Source: Vandiemenella viatica (Eukaryota > Arthropoda > Insecta > Orthoptera > Morabidae). From it: a stretch of 64,000 bases of DNA. The DNA is taken from NCBI GenBank assembly GCA_031002005.1, contig CM061914.1, forward strand, positions 11,642,148-11,706,147. Direction: 5' to 3'. The translations under genes and the position numbers were made by a program. The first letter of the stretch is position 1. Each line of letters begins with the position of its first letter. The notes below the pieces were generated by a model. It was given only the letters and a program-made list of their open reading frames with translations, ran no database searches and was not told the origin of the DNA. This document shows positions 43,261-55,570 of the stretch, piece after piece.

Positions 43261-43580
43261 CTGCCCAGCAGAGTTTATTATCAAACATTATGCCAAGTTA
43301 TTTCACTTCAAGCTATCAACAAACAATTTTGTCACAACTTATAACGATAAAGAATCTTTAACAATCTCAAAAAGTATTATTAAAGTCTAAATATACAGGG
43401 TATAAATTTTAAAGTACCTATGATAGTAAACTTGTCAAGATTACCTACCATCTTCCCTACCCATTTCTTTTGCAACTTTTTTCCCACAGTTTCCGCTGAA
43501 TATCAAGTGAGTAGTATCGCTTGACTCTCATATATCACAACAGTGTTTTCTCATTTACGGCTCTGATTAATTTCACACTG

Positions 43581-43704
43581 CCCATATTGATGGGTAAAAC
43601 GAACAAAAACGGCGATATATACGAAAAGAAACGTGAAGTGTGCCCATATTGATGGGTAAAACGAACAAAAACGGCGATATATACGAAAAGAAACGTGAAG
43701 TGTA
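43581..43704. repeat. 62-bp unit, two tandem copies
   Basis: The unit starting CCCATATTGATGGGTAAAAC repeats exactly at 43581 and 43643, identical except possibly for the last base. The perfect identity suggests a recent slippage or unequal exchange. It has no coding significance. Confidence 0.95.
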
Positions 43705-44354
43705 GAACACGTAACGGCTACTACATGCGAGTAATCCGACTCCGGTAGGATCTGTCACTCGTCGCCTGTCGTCGGCTACATTCCGTCTCTCAAGATCGCT
43801 CGCAGTGGACGCTGTTCTGTAACGTACCGTGAGTTGGGATCAGTCGCATCAATACGCACGACTACGCGAGACCTGCTAGTAGCTCAAATACGCTTGCAGT
43901 GGACGACCTGCCTGCAAATAGTAGTAGTTATATCATTCAAATTTAAAAAGTTCTCGATAAATTCTTCGATAGTGTTATCAGACTCCCGGGAGACATTTAT
44001 ACTACCATCAAATTTGTGACGAAAAAAGACGACGAGAATGACTCAGGAACATCGAGTATACAATTGTCACTATCAACTAAAATAGTTATGAAACAAATGA
44101 ATACTATACCTTCAATCAAAAATGAACTTAATATTAATTTGTAGAAAATTAAAAGAAAGTTTTGAACCCAATGTGCATATACAGCATTGGATACAAATCA
44201 TTTTTGGTTCCCATTTGTTACAAAATTTAATGTTGGTTCTCCTGGTGTACCTTACTGAAATATATAAACAAACTGGTGCGTGTAGGCGTGAATTTTCCAA
44301 AAAAAACAGTCTGTAATCCTATTAACGGCTAACAGTAGCGAAAGGAAATGCACG

Positions 44355-44470
44355 TAGGAAATACTTATGTTTTCCCCACGTGGGGATCGATCTCACGACC
44401 TTTTGTATACTGACACATTCATCAAACCACACAACTATTCGGCTGGATTAGCAAATACGGCTTTTCAATC
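44355..44470 (-). mobile_element. tRNA-like SINE head fragment
   Basis: Minus strand: 'tgtggtttgatgaatgtgtc' (A-box-like) followed by 'gtcgtgagatcgatcccca' (B-box-like, weaker than the consensus). The acceptor ends do not pair well. No tail seen. Confidence 0.35.
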
Positions 44471-44489
44471 AATAGTACTAGAGTGATCC

Positions 44490-45735
44490 AGTTTTGCTCG
44501 GAGTCTTTCGATTTCTGTACAGTATGCAAGATTTCATCAAAACCGTTAGAGACATTTGAGAAGAATTAATTTCATCTACATACAAGAGCTGCTCGTATAA
44601 GAGAATCAGACTGATGTAATCAATGTATAAATTATATATTCACTATATTTCAAAACTACCTACATAAAAACTGTATTCGGTTAAATATAAAATTCATTAA
44701 TGCACATAGTTAAACATTTTATTTTAAATAATCTCCTATATAATATACATATAAGCTACATTTTTTCAAACTGTCACTTATCTTATTAATCTTTTTAGAT
44801 GAGCCTTGGCTGCGTGATGTTTGATTAAAGTTAAACGTTTGCTTGAAGACTTCCTACGCATTTTGAAGTGCACAGTTGATTGCTCTAACTAAAGAGAAAC
44901 TAACGTCAATAGCCTTACTGGAACCTGATACATCTACGAGGTGGCATTAGAACCGTTTCCGAGGTACGAAATATGAGAATTTCTCATTTTTTTAAAAAGA
45001 AAGAATTTTTTTCAGGAAGGACACACATTTAGACAAACTTGAAAAGCGAAACGTTATCTACATATGAAATTTCATCCTAATCGTTAGTGCCATTTCCGAG
45101 ATACCATATATATATAGTCAAGAATTACTCGTTTATGCATAAGTACCTGGGTGACCGATCTTCGCTCGGCATCTTTCGATTTCTGTTCAATATACAAGGT
45201 ACTTTATAAATGTTTTATAATTAAGGTGGTAGTATTTAATGACAGAGTAACAACCTCTTTTTACGGTCAAAAAGCAAACGATGATTTCTTTATAACTGTA
45301 ATATTATTTTCAAAAAAGTTTCTGTAAAGTATCACCTCTGACAAAACCAATGATAAATTTTGAATTATCTTCCTTTTTAAATGTTTTACAATTAAACTTG
45401 CAGTGCTAATATTTCCTCGGGTCAGCCAGTATACAAGAACTGTTGGTTTAAATATTCTTTGAAATCAAAGAGAATCTATTTGTAGGATTTCTGGTACCTG
45501 AATTGTCTACGAGATGGCGCTAGTGCCGTTTTAGAGATACCGAGTGACAAAATTATTCGTATTTTGTAAACTCGCTTTTTTTGTAGGGAAGACAACTATT
45601 TAGGTAATCTTAAAAGTCAAAACGTTATATAAATATCAAATTTCATCCAAATCGTCAAAACCGTTTCCGAGATCCGAAATATACAGTATATATATATATA
45701 TATATACAAGAATTGCTCGTTTAAAGATATAAGAT
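44490..45735. repeat. Diverged array of ~550-bp units
   Basis: The phrase 'caagaattactcgttta' or near variants occurs at about 44580, 45120 and 45706. Each is preceded by a 'catcctaatcgttag..ccgtttccgagata' type stretch and, in two cases, by 'tctacgaggtggcattag'. Separately, 'ctcggcatctttcgatttctgt' occurs near 44500 and 45160. The units are 540-590 bp apart and AT-rich, with a (TA)n run at 45685-45705. The last copy is the cleanest. Unit identity is unknown to me. Confidence 0.65.
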
Positions 45736-45739
45736 TTGA

Positions 45740-47439
45740 AACGTCACAGTATTTAATTCAATTTCTCGTAAGCGAAGGCCAACCGGAACGAGTGATGTTA
45801 GGGTGAGACACGAGGAGTGTTATCGAATAAATCCACATTTACCATTCTCTAATTCCGATTTCCACTGCGAAGACCTCTCCTCCTCAGCTATTCTCGTATA
45901 TAAATGAAATTTTAAAGAAATTAAGGCTCACTTCGCCACATTATCAGAGACGCTAGAATGTAAATTGCAGAGTATTGCATCGAGCGTTAGTGTGTATTTT
46001 GTGTTCAGCTTTTATATCGGAGAACAGCATACAGTCAATAGGACGTATGTGCATAACATTTTTTTGGCACAAATAAAAATTATTTTACGAATAGTATGTT
46101 AATGATAACGATTATTATTGTTACTAATATTAATTTATATTACTATTTCTTATTGTTATTAGTATTGTAATTCCTTTGTATTTGGTAAATTTGTGTCATA
46201 AACATTTTTAATCAAAGGTTTATGGTAACGGAACTAGAAAATATATGAATCCCACGCTTCCGCTGTCACCCTTAGTAATAACAACTGGATTTTGCTGGAA
46301 TGCCGCGTTATTTATTTGATAGTCAGCTTTCGGTTGCCATGAAGGAGGCAATTTTAAAGAATACCAACAATGACAGCGGCTTGTTTCTCTGCGATGCTTG
46401 GCGCTCGTTGCTATGTAAACATAAAGAGTTGTTAGAAAATATATGTTTCACATTTAACACGTTATACGAATCATAACTAATTTCGAGTTGTAACAACATT
46501 TTCTATATGATTTTTTCTTAGTAGCTTAGCATAAATTATGACAATTAATTTTATTTTACACCTTCAGTATGAATTGCAGCTGGACTAAAGCACGCGCACT
46601 AACACAATCACTGTATCGCGATGTAAACTTGACCTGCAACATTAACATAAGCTGTGTTCAGAGTTGTAAAGAATTCTGAACTTTCCGTTGTACAGCGCAA
46701 GTTAGGAGGATTTTATTATACATTTTAATTACTATCATGATGCTGGTGCCATAGTCATGTGACTGGATGTAGTTCCACATGTATTTATTATTTACTTCGC
46801 TTTTGCGACTGTCATATTGCAAAGGCCATTTTTCAGCCAGTTTTTAGCGGTTGCTTTGATATCACGATCTGAATTGTGGGTCATGTTTATATCACAATTC
46901 ATGACGTCACTACCATGCAATATAGTGACTGTGATAGAATCATTGATATTCTAGTGACAATATTGGCGGAGTTTGTGCCTTGGTTGAAATACAGCTCGAA
47001 CCAGATTAACCAATGAAACTTTATTAGTAATTTAAGCTGCTTTCATGTGCGCCGATTTAGTGACATGTATCGCGTTGTACTTAAATTGTATCAAAAAATA
47101 ATAAATCTGTACTTAACCTAAAAAAAAATTAAATTGGCACTGTCGGTAAGTTCACAAGATGTCTTCAGTTGAGAACATGAAATAGTGCGACATTTCAGGT
47201 ATCACACCGTAACTCCGTTCGTAATGCATGTGTCACAAGATATGTGAAAAATAAAAATTTGAAAACAGTGCTGATTAGCAAGGAGATGTATTAACGAAGG
47301 TTGTGGTAATTTTAAAATACATACTGGACCAGAATGATTACTAATATTTCATGATGCATAGTGGGTTTGGAGTGCAGAAGGTGGCTGCCATGCCGAATAC
47401 CGACTATAATGACGTCAGAATCTCGTCTACTACCACCAA
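45740..47439. other. No gene recognised
   Basis: AT-rich sequence with short open frames only. No repeats were seen at this scale. Confidence 0.5.
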
Positions 47440-47449
47440 GTGAGTCACG

Positions 47450-48060
47450 TATGTAACCCTATCCCACTGCGCGTCACATCATGGAGATTTCCCTCAATAA
47501 AGCGAAAGTTATGGACTTCGTCGGAAAAAACCCACAAAAGAACCAAAATTTCAATAGAAAACGCACCCATAGAACAAGCAGCAGAATTTAAATACCTAGG
47601 TTACAACCTCAGCTACACCCTAGAAACCGATATGCAACAAAGATCACAAATTTCACGAAAATTATAGGAATAATAAACAACACTTTTAGATTTGTTCACC
47701 GGCACATAAGAATCAGGTTATATAACATCCTGGCTAAATCTACCCCACTGTACAGCAGCGAGGCCTGGATACTACGCAAAGGCTAACGGCGGTTGAGATG
47801 CGATTTATGAGGACAACAGCTGGCTACACATTACGAGACAGAAAGAGATATGATGAAATCTTCTAAAGAACTCAAAGTCGAACCAATTCTCCAGAACATC
47901 TTGGACAAACCACGTACTAAGGATGAAGACGGACGGGATCCCACGGAAAATTCTCAAATACCATCCCAGAGGCAGGAAGACCACCAAGAAGATGGCCTAA
48001 CAGTGGACAGGAAGAAGAAGTTGTTTGGTGCCTTACACACACTGGAATGTGTGTTAATAT
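47450..48060 (+). pseudogene. LINE C-terminal relic (family D)
   Basis: Plus-strand pieces read FKYLGYNLSYT, then NNTFRF and YNILAKSTPLYSSEAWILRK. The order (YLG, then YGSE-type AWILRK, then a DGRDP/RGRR-like end) is that of LINE reverse transcriptase C-termini. Several frame breaks occur. It differs from families A-C. Confidence 0.55.
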
Positions 48061-49114
48061 CGCGGCACATCATAACACGTAGCAAGTGATCTGTTGTGAG
48101 TTGTGCTGGTCACCTTGACCGCTCGAGGAAGGCCTTGAATCTGCTCTGCGTGATGTCAAGTTTTTCCTGGATGTGCAGGTGTGCTCTCCACCACGACCTT
48201 GGTCAGTCCGCGTCAATAATAAACTCCGGATTTATTGTCCTCCACAGCAAAATGAAACAGATTAACATTGCGATCTAGTCTGTTTCCAGAGGAACATTCA
48301 TTATGATAAGCAGCGCGGAAGACTTACAGACGCAATGAAGCAGCTTGTTTTATTAGTCTTAGTTTCAGCCAGTCTGGAAATCCGCCTGCGTAGCTGCCCA
48401 TCAGCCGAACAGAAACCTTCCGGGAAAAATGTTTCAGTGATAGGGGAAAAAGTTGTGTTCAATGTTCACATAAAATTTTTTAATTACATATGTGCCAAAA
48501 TGTTACACGGATTTGTTAATAACATCCACAAGTAAGTCTGAAGCATGTATTTTCAGAAACCTATCGAATAATAAGAAGATACAAAGGCAACAGGTCGTTA
48601 CGAAATGTGAAATAAACAGAATACAAAATAAACTTTATAAGAGCTGTCAAACGATACATCAGAGATGATCCTCGTACAAGGAACGAACAGAATTGCAGAA
48701 AGTTAAACACCTGTCTTGCAACACACGAAAGTTATGCTTATGCTGAAAAATGTTAAGAAAATTTGCATAAAACAGGCGGTGATGGAGGGCCCCAGTCCCT
48801 AATGGGAAGCAAAATACGTCTCGTAACGAACAACACCAAAAGTTGGGAAGGAGGGAGGAAAGGTAGAGTTTGTTTGGTATCAATGCTTAACTTCGAAGAC
48901 TTCTCGCCAGTAATCAGTCAGACTTGCCGCAGAATTTATCTTCTGTTTCACATTAACAAAACACTTACCTATCTCTATGTGAAACCTCACCGTCGCTACA
49001 ATCGCTAGCTTCACATTTATCAAACACAAAGAAGCGACAAAACTAGTACTGCTGGCAAGTGCATTTCAAAGTCAGTTGGTTAAACCGAGAAGGCAAAAAC
49101 CAGTATCGCAGGTC
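48061..49114. other. No gene recognised
   Basis: Short open frames only; one 81-codon frame at 48763 has no recognisable features. Confidence 0.45.
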
Positions 49115-49490
49115 ACATACACGGCTTTTATTCCAGTCCATCGACTGGTTTCACGCAGTCCTTCCTATCCTGCACTGACCGCTTCATCTCTACATACCCC
49201 TTACAACCCACGTTCTCAGTTATCTGCTCCATATATTATAATCTTTGTCTGCCTCTATAGAGTTCTTACCTTCGACAAATTAACCAATCCAGCATGTCTC
49301 AAAATATTACCTACCATCCTGACCCTTCTGTCTGTAAGACTCTTCCACAAGGTTTTTTCCTCATCCATAATTTCCAAAACTCGTTTTCAGATGCTTCAAT
49401 TTTCGTTCTTTCTGTTATTCCTAAAGTCTATGTTTAGCTACCATAAAGTGCTGTTCTCCACACACAGAGTTTTAAAAACTTCTTCCTAAC
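49115..49490 (-). mobile_element. Family B LINE 3' fragment
   Basis: The minus strand parallels the C-terminal part of the LINE at 42.4 kb: 'gttttggaaattatggatgag' (VLEMM.. region), the 'acaggatgg'-like region, and the tail 'actggaataaaa'. It is a truncated dead copy with many changes. Confidence 0.6.
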
Positions 49491-50143
49491 AAGGGACGCC
49501 TATGACTTCGAACGCATGAAAGCATGCTTAGAATAACAAGCGATCATAAATAAAACAATGGTGTGTGTCATTTCCATCCAAACGTTGCAATCTACCTCAA
49601 GTAACATTTTAATGGAGAGAAACAAAGTACGAGGAACAAGTTCTTTGTTAGACGGAAGTTTTTAATTTCTTCTAGGGGACAGCACTGGTATCTAAGTTTG
49701 AACAAGCAGCAGGAGTTTCCGAATCCGCCTCTGACCGCAGTTTACAGCTGAAGGCCGTCACCGTCCACAACCGCTGCGCAGTGCCTGCACCCAAAGAAAT
49801 CAGTGAAACGCAACGAAGCGTTTTCGGACTAAGATCTTAAAAGCGGCTTCATATTGTTCCTCAACATTGTTGTTGTGTACATGCACTGGCGGGGAAAGAT
49901 AAGTTTTGCAAGGCCCTCTGGTGACAAAAGAGGAAGGAACAGAAATTTCCTGCTTCCAGCCTTCCTGAACTTCATTACTATAACATAATACAACTTACAT
50001 AATATATCTCCTTCAGCTGAAAAAACTGCCAAAGCTGTAAGTCTTTGCGAATCAATTGTACTGTGATTTTTGATTAATTTTAATTAGATCCTCTCTACGA
50101 AGACTGTATTTACTGGTACTGTTGTCAAATTTCGAATGATAAT

Positions 50144-50311
50144 CAGTGGCGAACAATAGCGTGGCGGAACGGGCAACATGTCAGGATCCCCAGGTGGAGG
50201 GGCCCCCTCTCGGGAGGGGTCACCGGATCAAGTCCCGAGGGGACCTGCCGTCCTAAACACTGCACTGACGGTCAATCTGCCACGGATCTCCAAGGTATAC
50301 TTACGCCACTG
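50144..50311. mobile_element. hAT-type MITE, 168 bp
   Basis: It begins CAGTGGCG and ends CGCCACTG. Eight-base repeats ATGATAAT (50136-50143) and ATGACAAT (50312-50319) flank it with one mismatch. The inside has 'ggggccccctctcgggaggggtc' runs. Its terminus is shared with the 134-bp MITE at 11302, so both may use one transposase. Confidence 0.8.
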
Positions 50312-50729
50312 ATGACAATATAAATATTTTGGTAAATTTCTTTTAAGTTAGTTCCTGTTATGTATTTTTATTTCAGTCGGGTACATTTGAGACAATTTCA
50401 ATTGTTTATATAATTCGTAAGGTTGGATATCACTCGCACGACTGTGTGTATTTGTTGGAAATTTTGTCATATTCACTTTTGGAATATTTTTTAATTTGCT
50501 TAGACTATACAGGAAACCGAAATTTTCAGTGTTGATTTAAGGATATCATCCATAATGCTCACATTAGAATGAATCATAACGTTAAAAAAATGGTTTTTCC
50601 TGCACTGTACACCTACAGGTTTACCGCTGTTTTCATAATCGAATACCCTTTTCTTTTTGCTACCCTTTTATTTTTAAAGTCTTTTGGTTGATCACACAGG
50701 AAATGACAGTGCCAAGCTCTTAGTTCCAG

Positions 50730-53235
50730 TAGCCATCTACACTGATGGCACATGAAATCAGGTGAGTATGATGAGCACTGAGGTGTACTGTAAAGACATG
50801 CTGTCCTCTGCCCATCCTGTAACACCTCAGTCTGGACGCGGGGTGTGGAGTCCCTTTCCTCCAGTTACTTGTTTGTATATAGTAACGTATGGAATTGTGG
50901 CGTATGCATAGACATATATATGTGTGTGTGTGTGTGTGTGTTGCTATGTGGTTGTGTGTCTAAGTATGGTTATAGGAGTCTACTCGATCTCGAGATTTCA
51001 CCATAAATGGCCACCTATGTATTGATGGTAAATTTAATCAGTTGGGTGTGATGAGCACTGAGGTGGGTGGCAAAGACATGTCACACTTCGCACATCCTGT
51101 AACTTTTCAGTCTGGATGTAGGGTGTTCAGTTCATTTCCTCCAGTTATGTGTATGCCTGTGGTGATGTATGGAACTGTGTGGATGCATGGACATGTGAGT
51201 ATGGGTATGTGTGTCTTTCTATGTGGTTGTGTGTCTATCATGATAGGATTCTACTAGACTTTGAGATTTTACAATAACTGGCTACCTATGTGTTGATGAT
51301 ACATGTAATCAATTGGGTGTGATAAGTACTGAGGTGTATGGCGAAAACATGTCATCCTTTGCACACACTCTAAGACGTCTGTTTGATGATTTTTTGAACA
51401 ATCATGGTGGTTCTGTCCCACTTTTTCGTTGCCCTGATTAGGCTAGTTGTTGTGTAGAGCTCGCTGTAGGCATTGAAGTGTGCGTCGTCTCTCTCTGTGT
51501 ATGTATGCGTAAATATGGTGATACCTTCCTTTAACACCTCTGTCTTGATGTATGATGCGCTGAACCTCCACTTATGTTTGTGTGTGGTGACGTATGGATT
51601 TGTGGGTGAGACCTAGTATGAATATGGAAGTTATGATATCAGTCTGATGACCAAGTGTCTATTGCTACTCATGGTACCTGCGTCACATGTTACTGAATGG
51701 CAGAATAGGCTTGTGGTGTGGGATAGATGTGATGATGTGAACAGTTTTGTAGCTAGGACGATACTGAATGGCGGAGATGTCTGTAGTGTGAGGTAAATTA
51801 TATGATGTTGATGTGAAGAGTTTGGTACTTGGAACACATATTAATGATGATTTTTTGGTCAGTCTTCAGCCATGGGGGTTCTGTACCACTTTTTCCTTGC
51901 TATGATTGGGCTGGTTGTTGTGTCGAGCTCGCTGTAGGCATGGGCATGTGTGTGTGTGTGTGTGTGCGTCTCTCTCTGTGTCTGTATGCGTATATTTGGT
52001 GAAACCTTCCTTAAACTCGTCTGTCTGGACGTATGATTTGCTGTTCCTCCACTTATGTTTGTTTGTACTTGTATGTGGAGAGGTATGGATTTGTGGGTGA
52101 GATCTAGTATGAATATGGGGGTTAGATATCTGTCTGATAGTCAGGTGTCTATTGCAAATCATGGTACCTGGGTTACATGTTCTTTAATGGCAGAAAGGGT
52201 TGCGGTGTGGGAGAGAGGTGGCGGTGATCTGTGTGTTGATAGTACATGTAACCAATTGGGTTTGATAACACTGAGGTGTATGGTGAAAACATTCCATCTT
52301 TTGCACACCGTCTATCTCGTCTGCCTGATGATAGAATTCTGTTTTTCAGCCAGTCATGAGGCAAGAGAGTACTACACCACTTTACAGTTCCATCATTGGT
52401 GTCGGTAGTTGTGTTTAACTTGCTGTAGACATGGACATGTGTATCTGCGTCTCTCTTTGTCCATGTAAGCGTAAGTATGGTCATAGCTTACTTTAATTTG
52501 TCTGTCTGATGATTTTTGTAACAGGAGTTCTGCCCAGTTAATCAGTGGTAACGACAGTTCCATGATGCTTCCCATTAGTTCTGTCGTTCTCGCTGTATGC
52601 ATGTGTGTGTGTGTGTGTTTTCTTTCCCTGTGGGTGGTGCTGGTTGTTGTCTCTAGCTCGCAGTAGGCATGGAAATATGCGTGTGTGTATGATTCCTCTT
52701 TGGATTTGAGCCTAAAATATATGGTTATAGAATTATACTCGACGTCGAAATTTCACCGAAATCGCTGTTTGCATCTACATGTTTGTGTGTGTGTGTGTTT
52801 TTGTGTATCTTCTTCCTCTGTGGGTGTTCTGCTCCATATTTTCGTTGCCATGATTGGTGCTGGTTGTTGTGTCGAGTTCGCTGTAGGCATGGAAATGAGC
52901 GTGTGTGCGTGTGTCTCTGTGTATGTATACGTAAATATGGTGACACCTTCCTTTAAGTCGTGTGTCTGGATGTAAGATGTGCAGTTCATTTCAGCTACTA
53001 AAGTGTGTGTGTGTGATTCCCCTGTGGATTTTTTTTAGCTTAAAATATGTGCGTGTAGAATTATACTCGACGTCGAGATTTCAACATCAATATGTGCTTG
53101 TAACCATTGTTTCAGGGCTTAGGCAGTCTCCCATTTTACTGTGCTATTTACATTTTGCTGCCGTTTGTGTTGTCATACGACGTGATTTTCTCACGTGTTT
53201 CACTATATGCTCTTCGGGATAAAAATCACTTAATG
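50730..53235. repeat. GT-rich composite array with diverged units
   Basis: Marker phrases recur many times on the plus strand. 'gtgatgagcactgaggtg' variants lie near 50770, 51045, 51320 and 52245. 'cagtctggacg/atg..ggtgt' lies near 50830 and 51110. 'gagctcgctgtaggcatgg' lies near 51460, 51925, 52650 and 52875, usually followed by (TG)n and 'tctctctctgtgtatg'. 'ccacttatgttt' lies near 51567 and 52050. Spacing varies from about 270 to 480 bp, so two unit types appear interleaved. G and T dominate the plus strand throughout. No coding frame is credible. Confidence 0.8.
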
Positions 53236-53580
53236 TAGAGGGTGATGAGGGGATGTACCAGAGAAGCGAAGGACTTGGGTACAATCTCCAGTCAGACCAT
53301 TATTTGCATTTAGTGCTGTAATACGGAGTCCACATTTCTTGTACATAAAATGCAGGGTGGAAGGGTGACAAATAGATTTGTGGGGGAACACATTCAACAA
53401 CTGACATAATAAAGGAGCTGGGCTCGATGACCCGGAAGATAGGAAGGGTTTTATGGCTTTGTGTGGCGTATAATGAGTTTAAAATGGATATTGGTGGAAG
53501 AATTCTGAGTGGTGCATGGAATGGAAAAGTTGGTCATGACTGCAAGCTGGCACTTGTCTTTAGGTGATGAGGCCTGAGTG
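53236..53580 (+). mobile_element. Family A LINE C-terminal fragment
   Basis: 'agagggtgatgaggggatgta' and 'gactgcaagctggcacttgtc' match the same parts of the copies at 14.5 kb and 61.4-61.7 kb. Frames are broken. Confidence 0.65.
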
Positions 53581-54393
53581 GATAAAATATTGAAATACCC
53601 ACTTTCATATACGAATGATCTAACAATTTACGACAGTCCAAGAGTGGACTGTATCTTCGGCGTAATGGAACTGGTGTCTGCACCTGTGGTGACATTTTAG
53701 ATGCTTGTCAATGTGTTTGGATTCCTATGAAAATGTTGGTTTAGATGTCTGTTTGATGACCAAGATTGCTAAGAGTGGTATTATAACTTGAAATGTCCCA
53801 TTCTGTAGATCTCATTGTTTATCAGTAACAAGAAATGTTGTTGTTAGATTCAGTAGATTTATTGCCATAATGTATTTAATTTACATTTGAATGCGGTTCT
53901 CGACCGACAAGGTTATCATGAGGAATGTTTAATATTATTACTTGTCATAGAAAGGATAATGGTTGTAACCTAGTGGACAGGCTAGTGAGTAATAAAGAAT
54001 GTTCTTTATTGAGATTTGGTTGATGTTCAAAAGAACAGACTTCCCTTGTGTTACCGAATGTTTTGGGTCATTGATGGAGAGCAGTGCAGGTTTGTTTAAA
54101 ACAATGGATACAGTGTGACATTGTGAGCTTGCCTGTGTGGATGTTCGACGAATGAAAGGTTTCTTTGAGAACCGCAATCTTAAAAGTGTTCCAGCGGAGC
54201 TGTCAGACATTTCGCAGACGTCGCTGGCAAAGAAACATTCATTAATAATAAACTGTTTGTACGTAAGAAGTGCAGACCACAGAGACTGACTATATGGAGG
54301 GGGATGACCTACCAAGAAAATGACGCTGGTGGTGGGGTTATCCCAGCCAATGGAATTCATTCCCGCTAATTGCTGAAAAATTGTTTTTTTTTT
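53581..54393. other. No gene recognised
   Basis: AT-rich sequence without recognisable elements. Confidence 0.5.
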
Positions 54394-55012
54394 TGTTATA
54401 TGTTCGGCCAATCGGGAAAGAGAAGAGGAACGAGCTCCGCCTAAGGCGATTCAACGAGGGAGGTACAATGGACGAAGACGGCACTCGATATAAGACCGGC
54501 GGAGGGACACTTGGCAACACGGAGCGAGCATCATAGCTGGCAGAGTGTTGAAGGCCTCCTGGGGCTGTTTGACATGAGAGACACCAGACGCTCGGCCCAC
54601 CCCCGGCTCAGCTGACGAGACTAACTGGGCCTGCCGGAAATACGCGCGATCGGCTCGACACAGCTCTCCTCGCGGGTCACCGACACGACGCAACGCATGG
54701 CCTGCGCTGCTCAACATTACGGTAACGCAATCGTCTACAGATACCACAACGAGCTCCAACAAAATTAAAGAACTGTAAATTACACTACCTGAGAGGGAAC
54801 AACCATTTGCCCAATCAAGTAATTGTTTCATCGAATAAAATTTATTTTTTATGTATAAAATCACTATGTTTTCTTTTTAATATATTATGTTTCACTTGTA
54901 TTAATGTGAATGACCATTTCGGAAGAGAACCCCACCCTTAATCTTTTATTTGTGATAATCACTAAAACTGTTTATAAAGTAATAAATCCCGAGGCGTACA
55001 GACCGGGACACT
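54394..55012. repeat. Possible solo LTR
   Basis: The stretch starts TGTTATATG after a T-run and includes a 'cgatataagacc' TATA-like box and a late polyadenylation-like 'gaataaaattta'. It ends near 'ccgggaca'. The GC-rich middle and AT-rich end resemble a long terminal repeat. No second copy or clear target duplication is visible, so the borders are uncertain. Confidence 0.25.
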
Positions 55013-55309
55013 ACAAACTTTATCGTGTGCACTGGTTAGTTGAACGAAGCATGTAATTACCAACAAATGTCATACTTTGTCCTGAATCCGAATGTTGGCG
55101 TCAGATGGGGACATTTAAACCGAATGGAGAACTCTCCTGGGTCCTGATTGATTGAAAAATACTTTAATAGAAATTTCCTGGAAAAAGGGAGAATTTCTTG
55201 GAAAACTGCAGTAGAACCATCTTAAGTGAACATTTTGGTACCTGAGACCCCTGTTACTGATTAGGAGAAGACTGTGCGGATCTTGAATTTTTGGTTTATT
55301 TTAACGCCT

Positions 55310-55570
55310 GAACAAAAGGTAACCCTGTCAGTAACTGAAGTAAATCAGGAGTTGGATTGGGAATCATTGGAAAACAGAAAGATGTTTGAGAAAGTGCTGG
55401 CAGATTACACGGCGTATGTTGGCGATGAGACTGGGGATGGATCTTGGTAAACGAATTAGGAGTAGTGCGTGAAACAGTAATGATGACTATCAGTAGGAGC
55501 TGGCACTCAATTTCTTGCATAAGGGAGTGGGTAAATTTTCTATATCTCCATCTTGGCCAAGGAGATGGTC
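55310..55570 (+). mobile_element. Family A LINE 3' fragment
   Basis: 'ggagctggcactcaatttct' with 'gcataagggagtgggtaaat' matches the family 3' region at 235-260 and 61730-61760. Upstream an 'attgggaatcattgg' stretch parallels the 'gggattcattg' segment. Only the end remains. Confidence 0.65.

Noticed and set aside
50890..52980. CRISPR-like array
   Set aside because: Repeats are long, diverged and unevenly spaced with GT runs; there are no short identical repeats with unique spacers and no cas genes.
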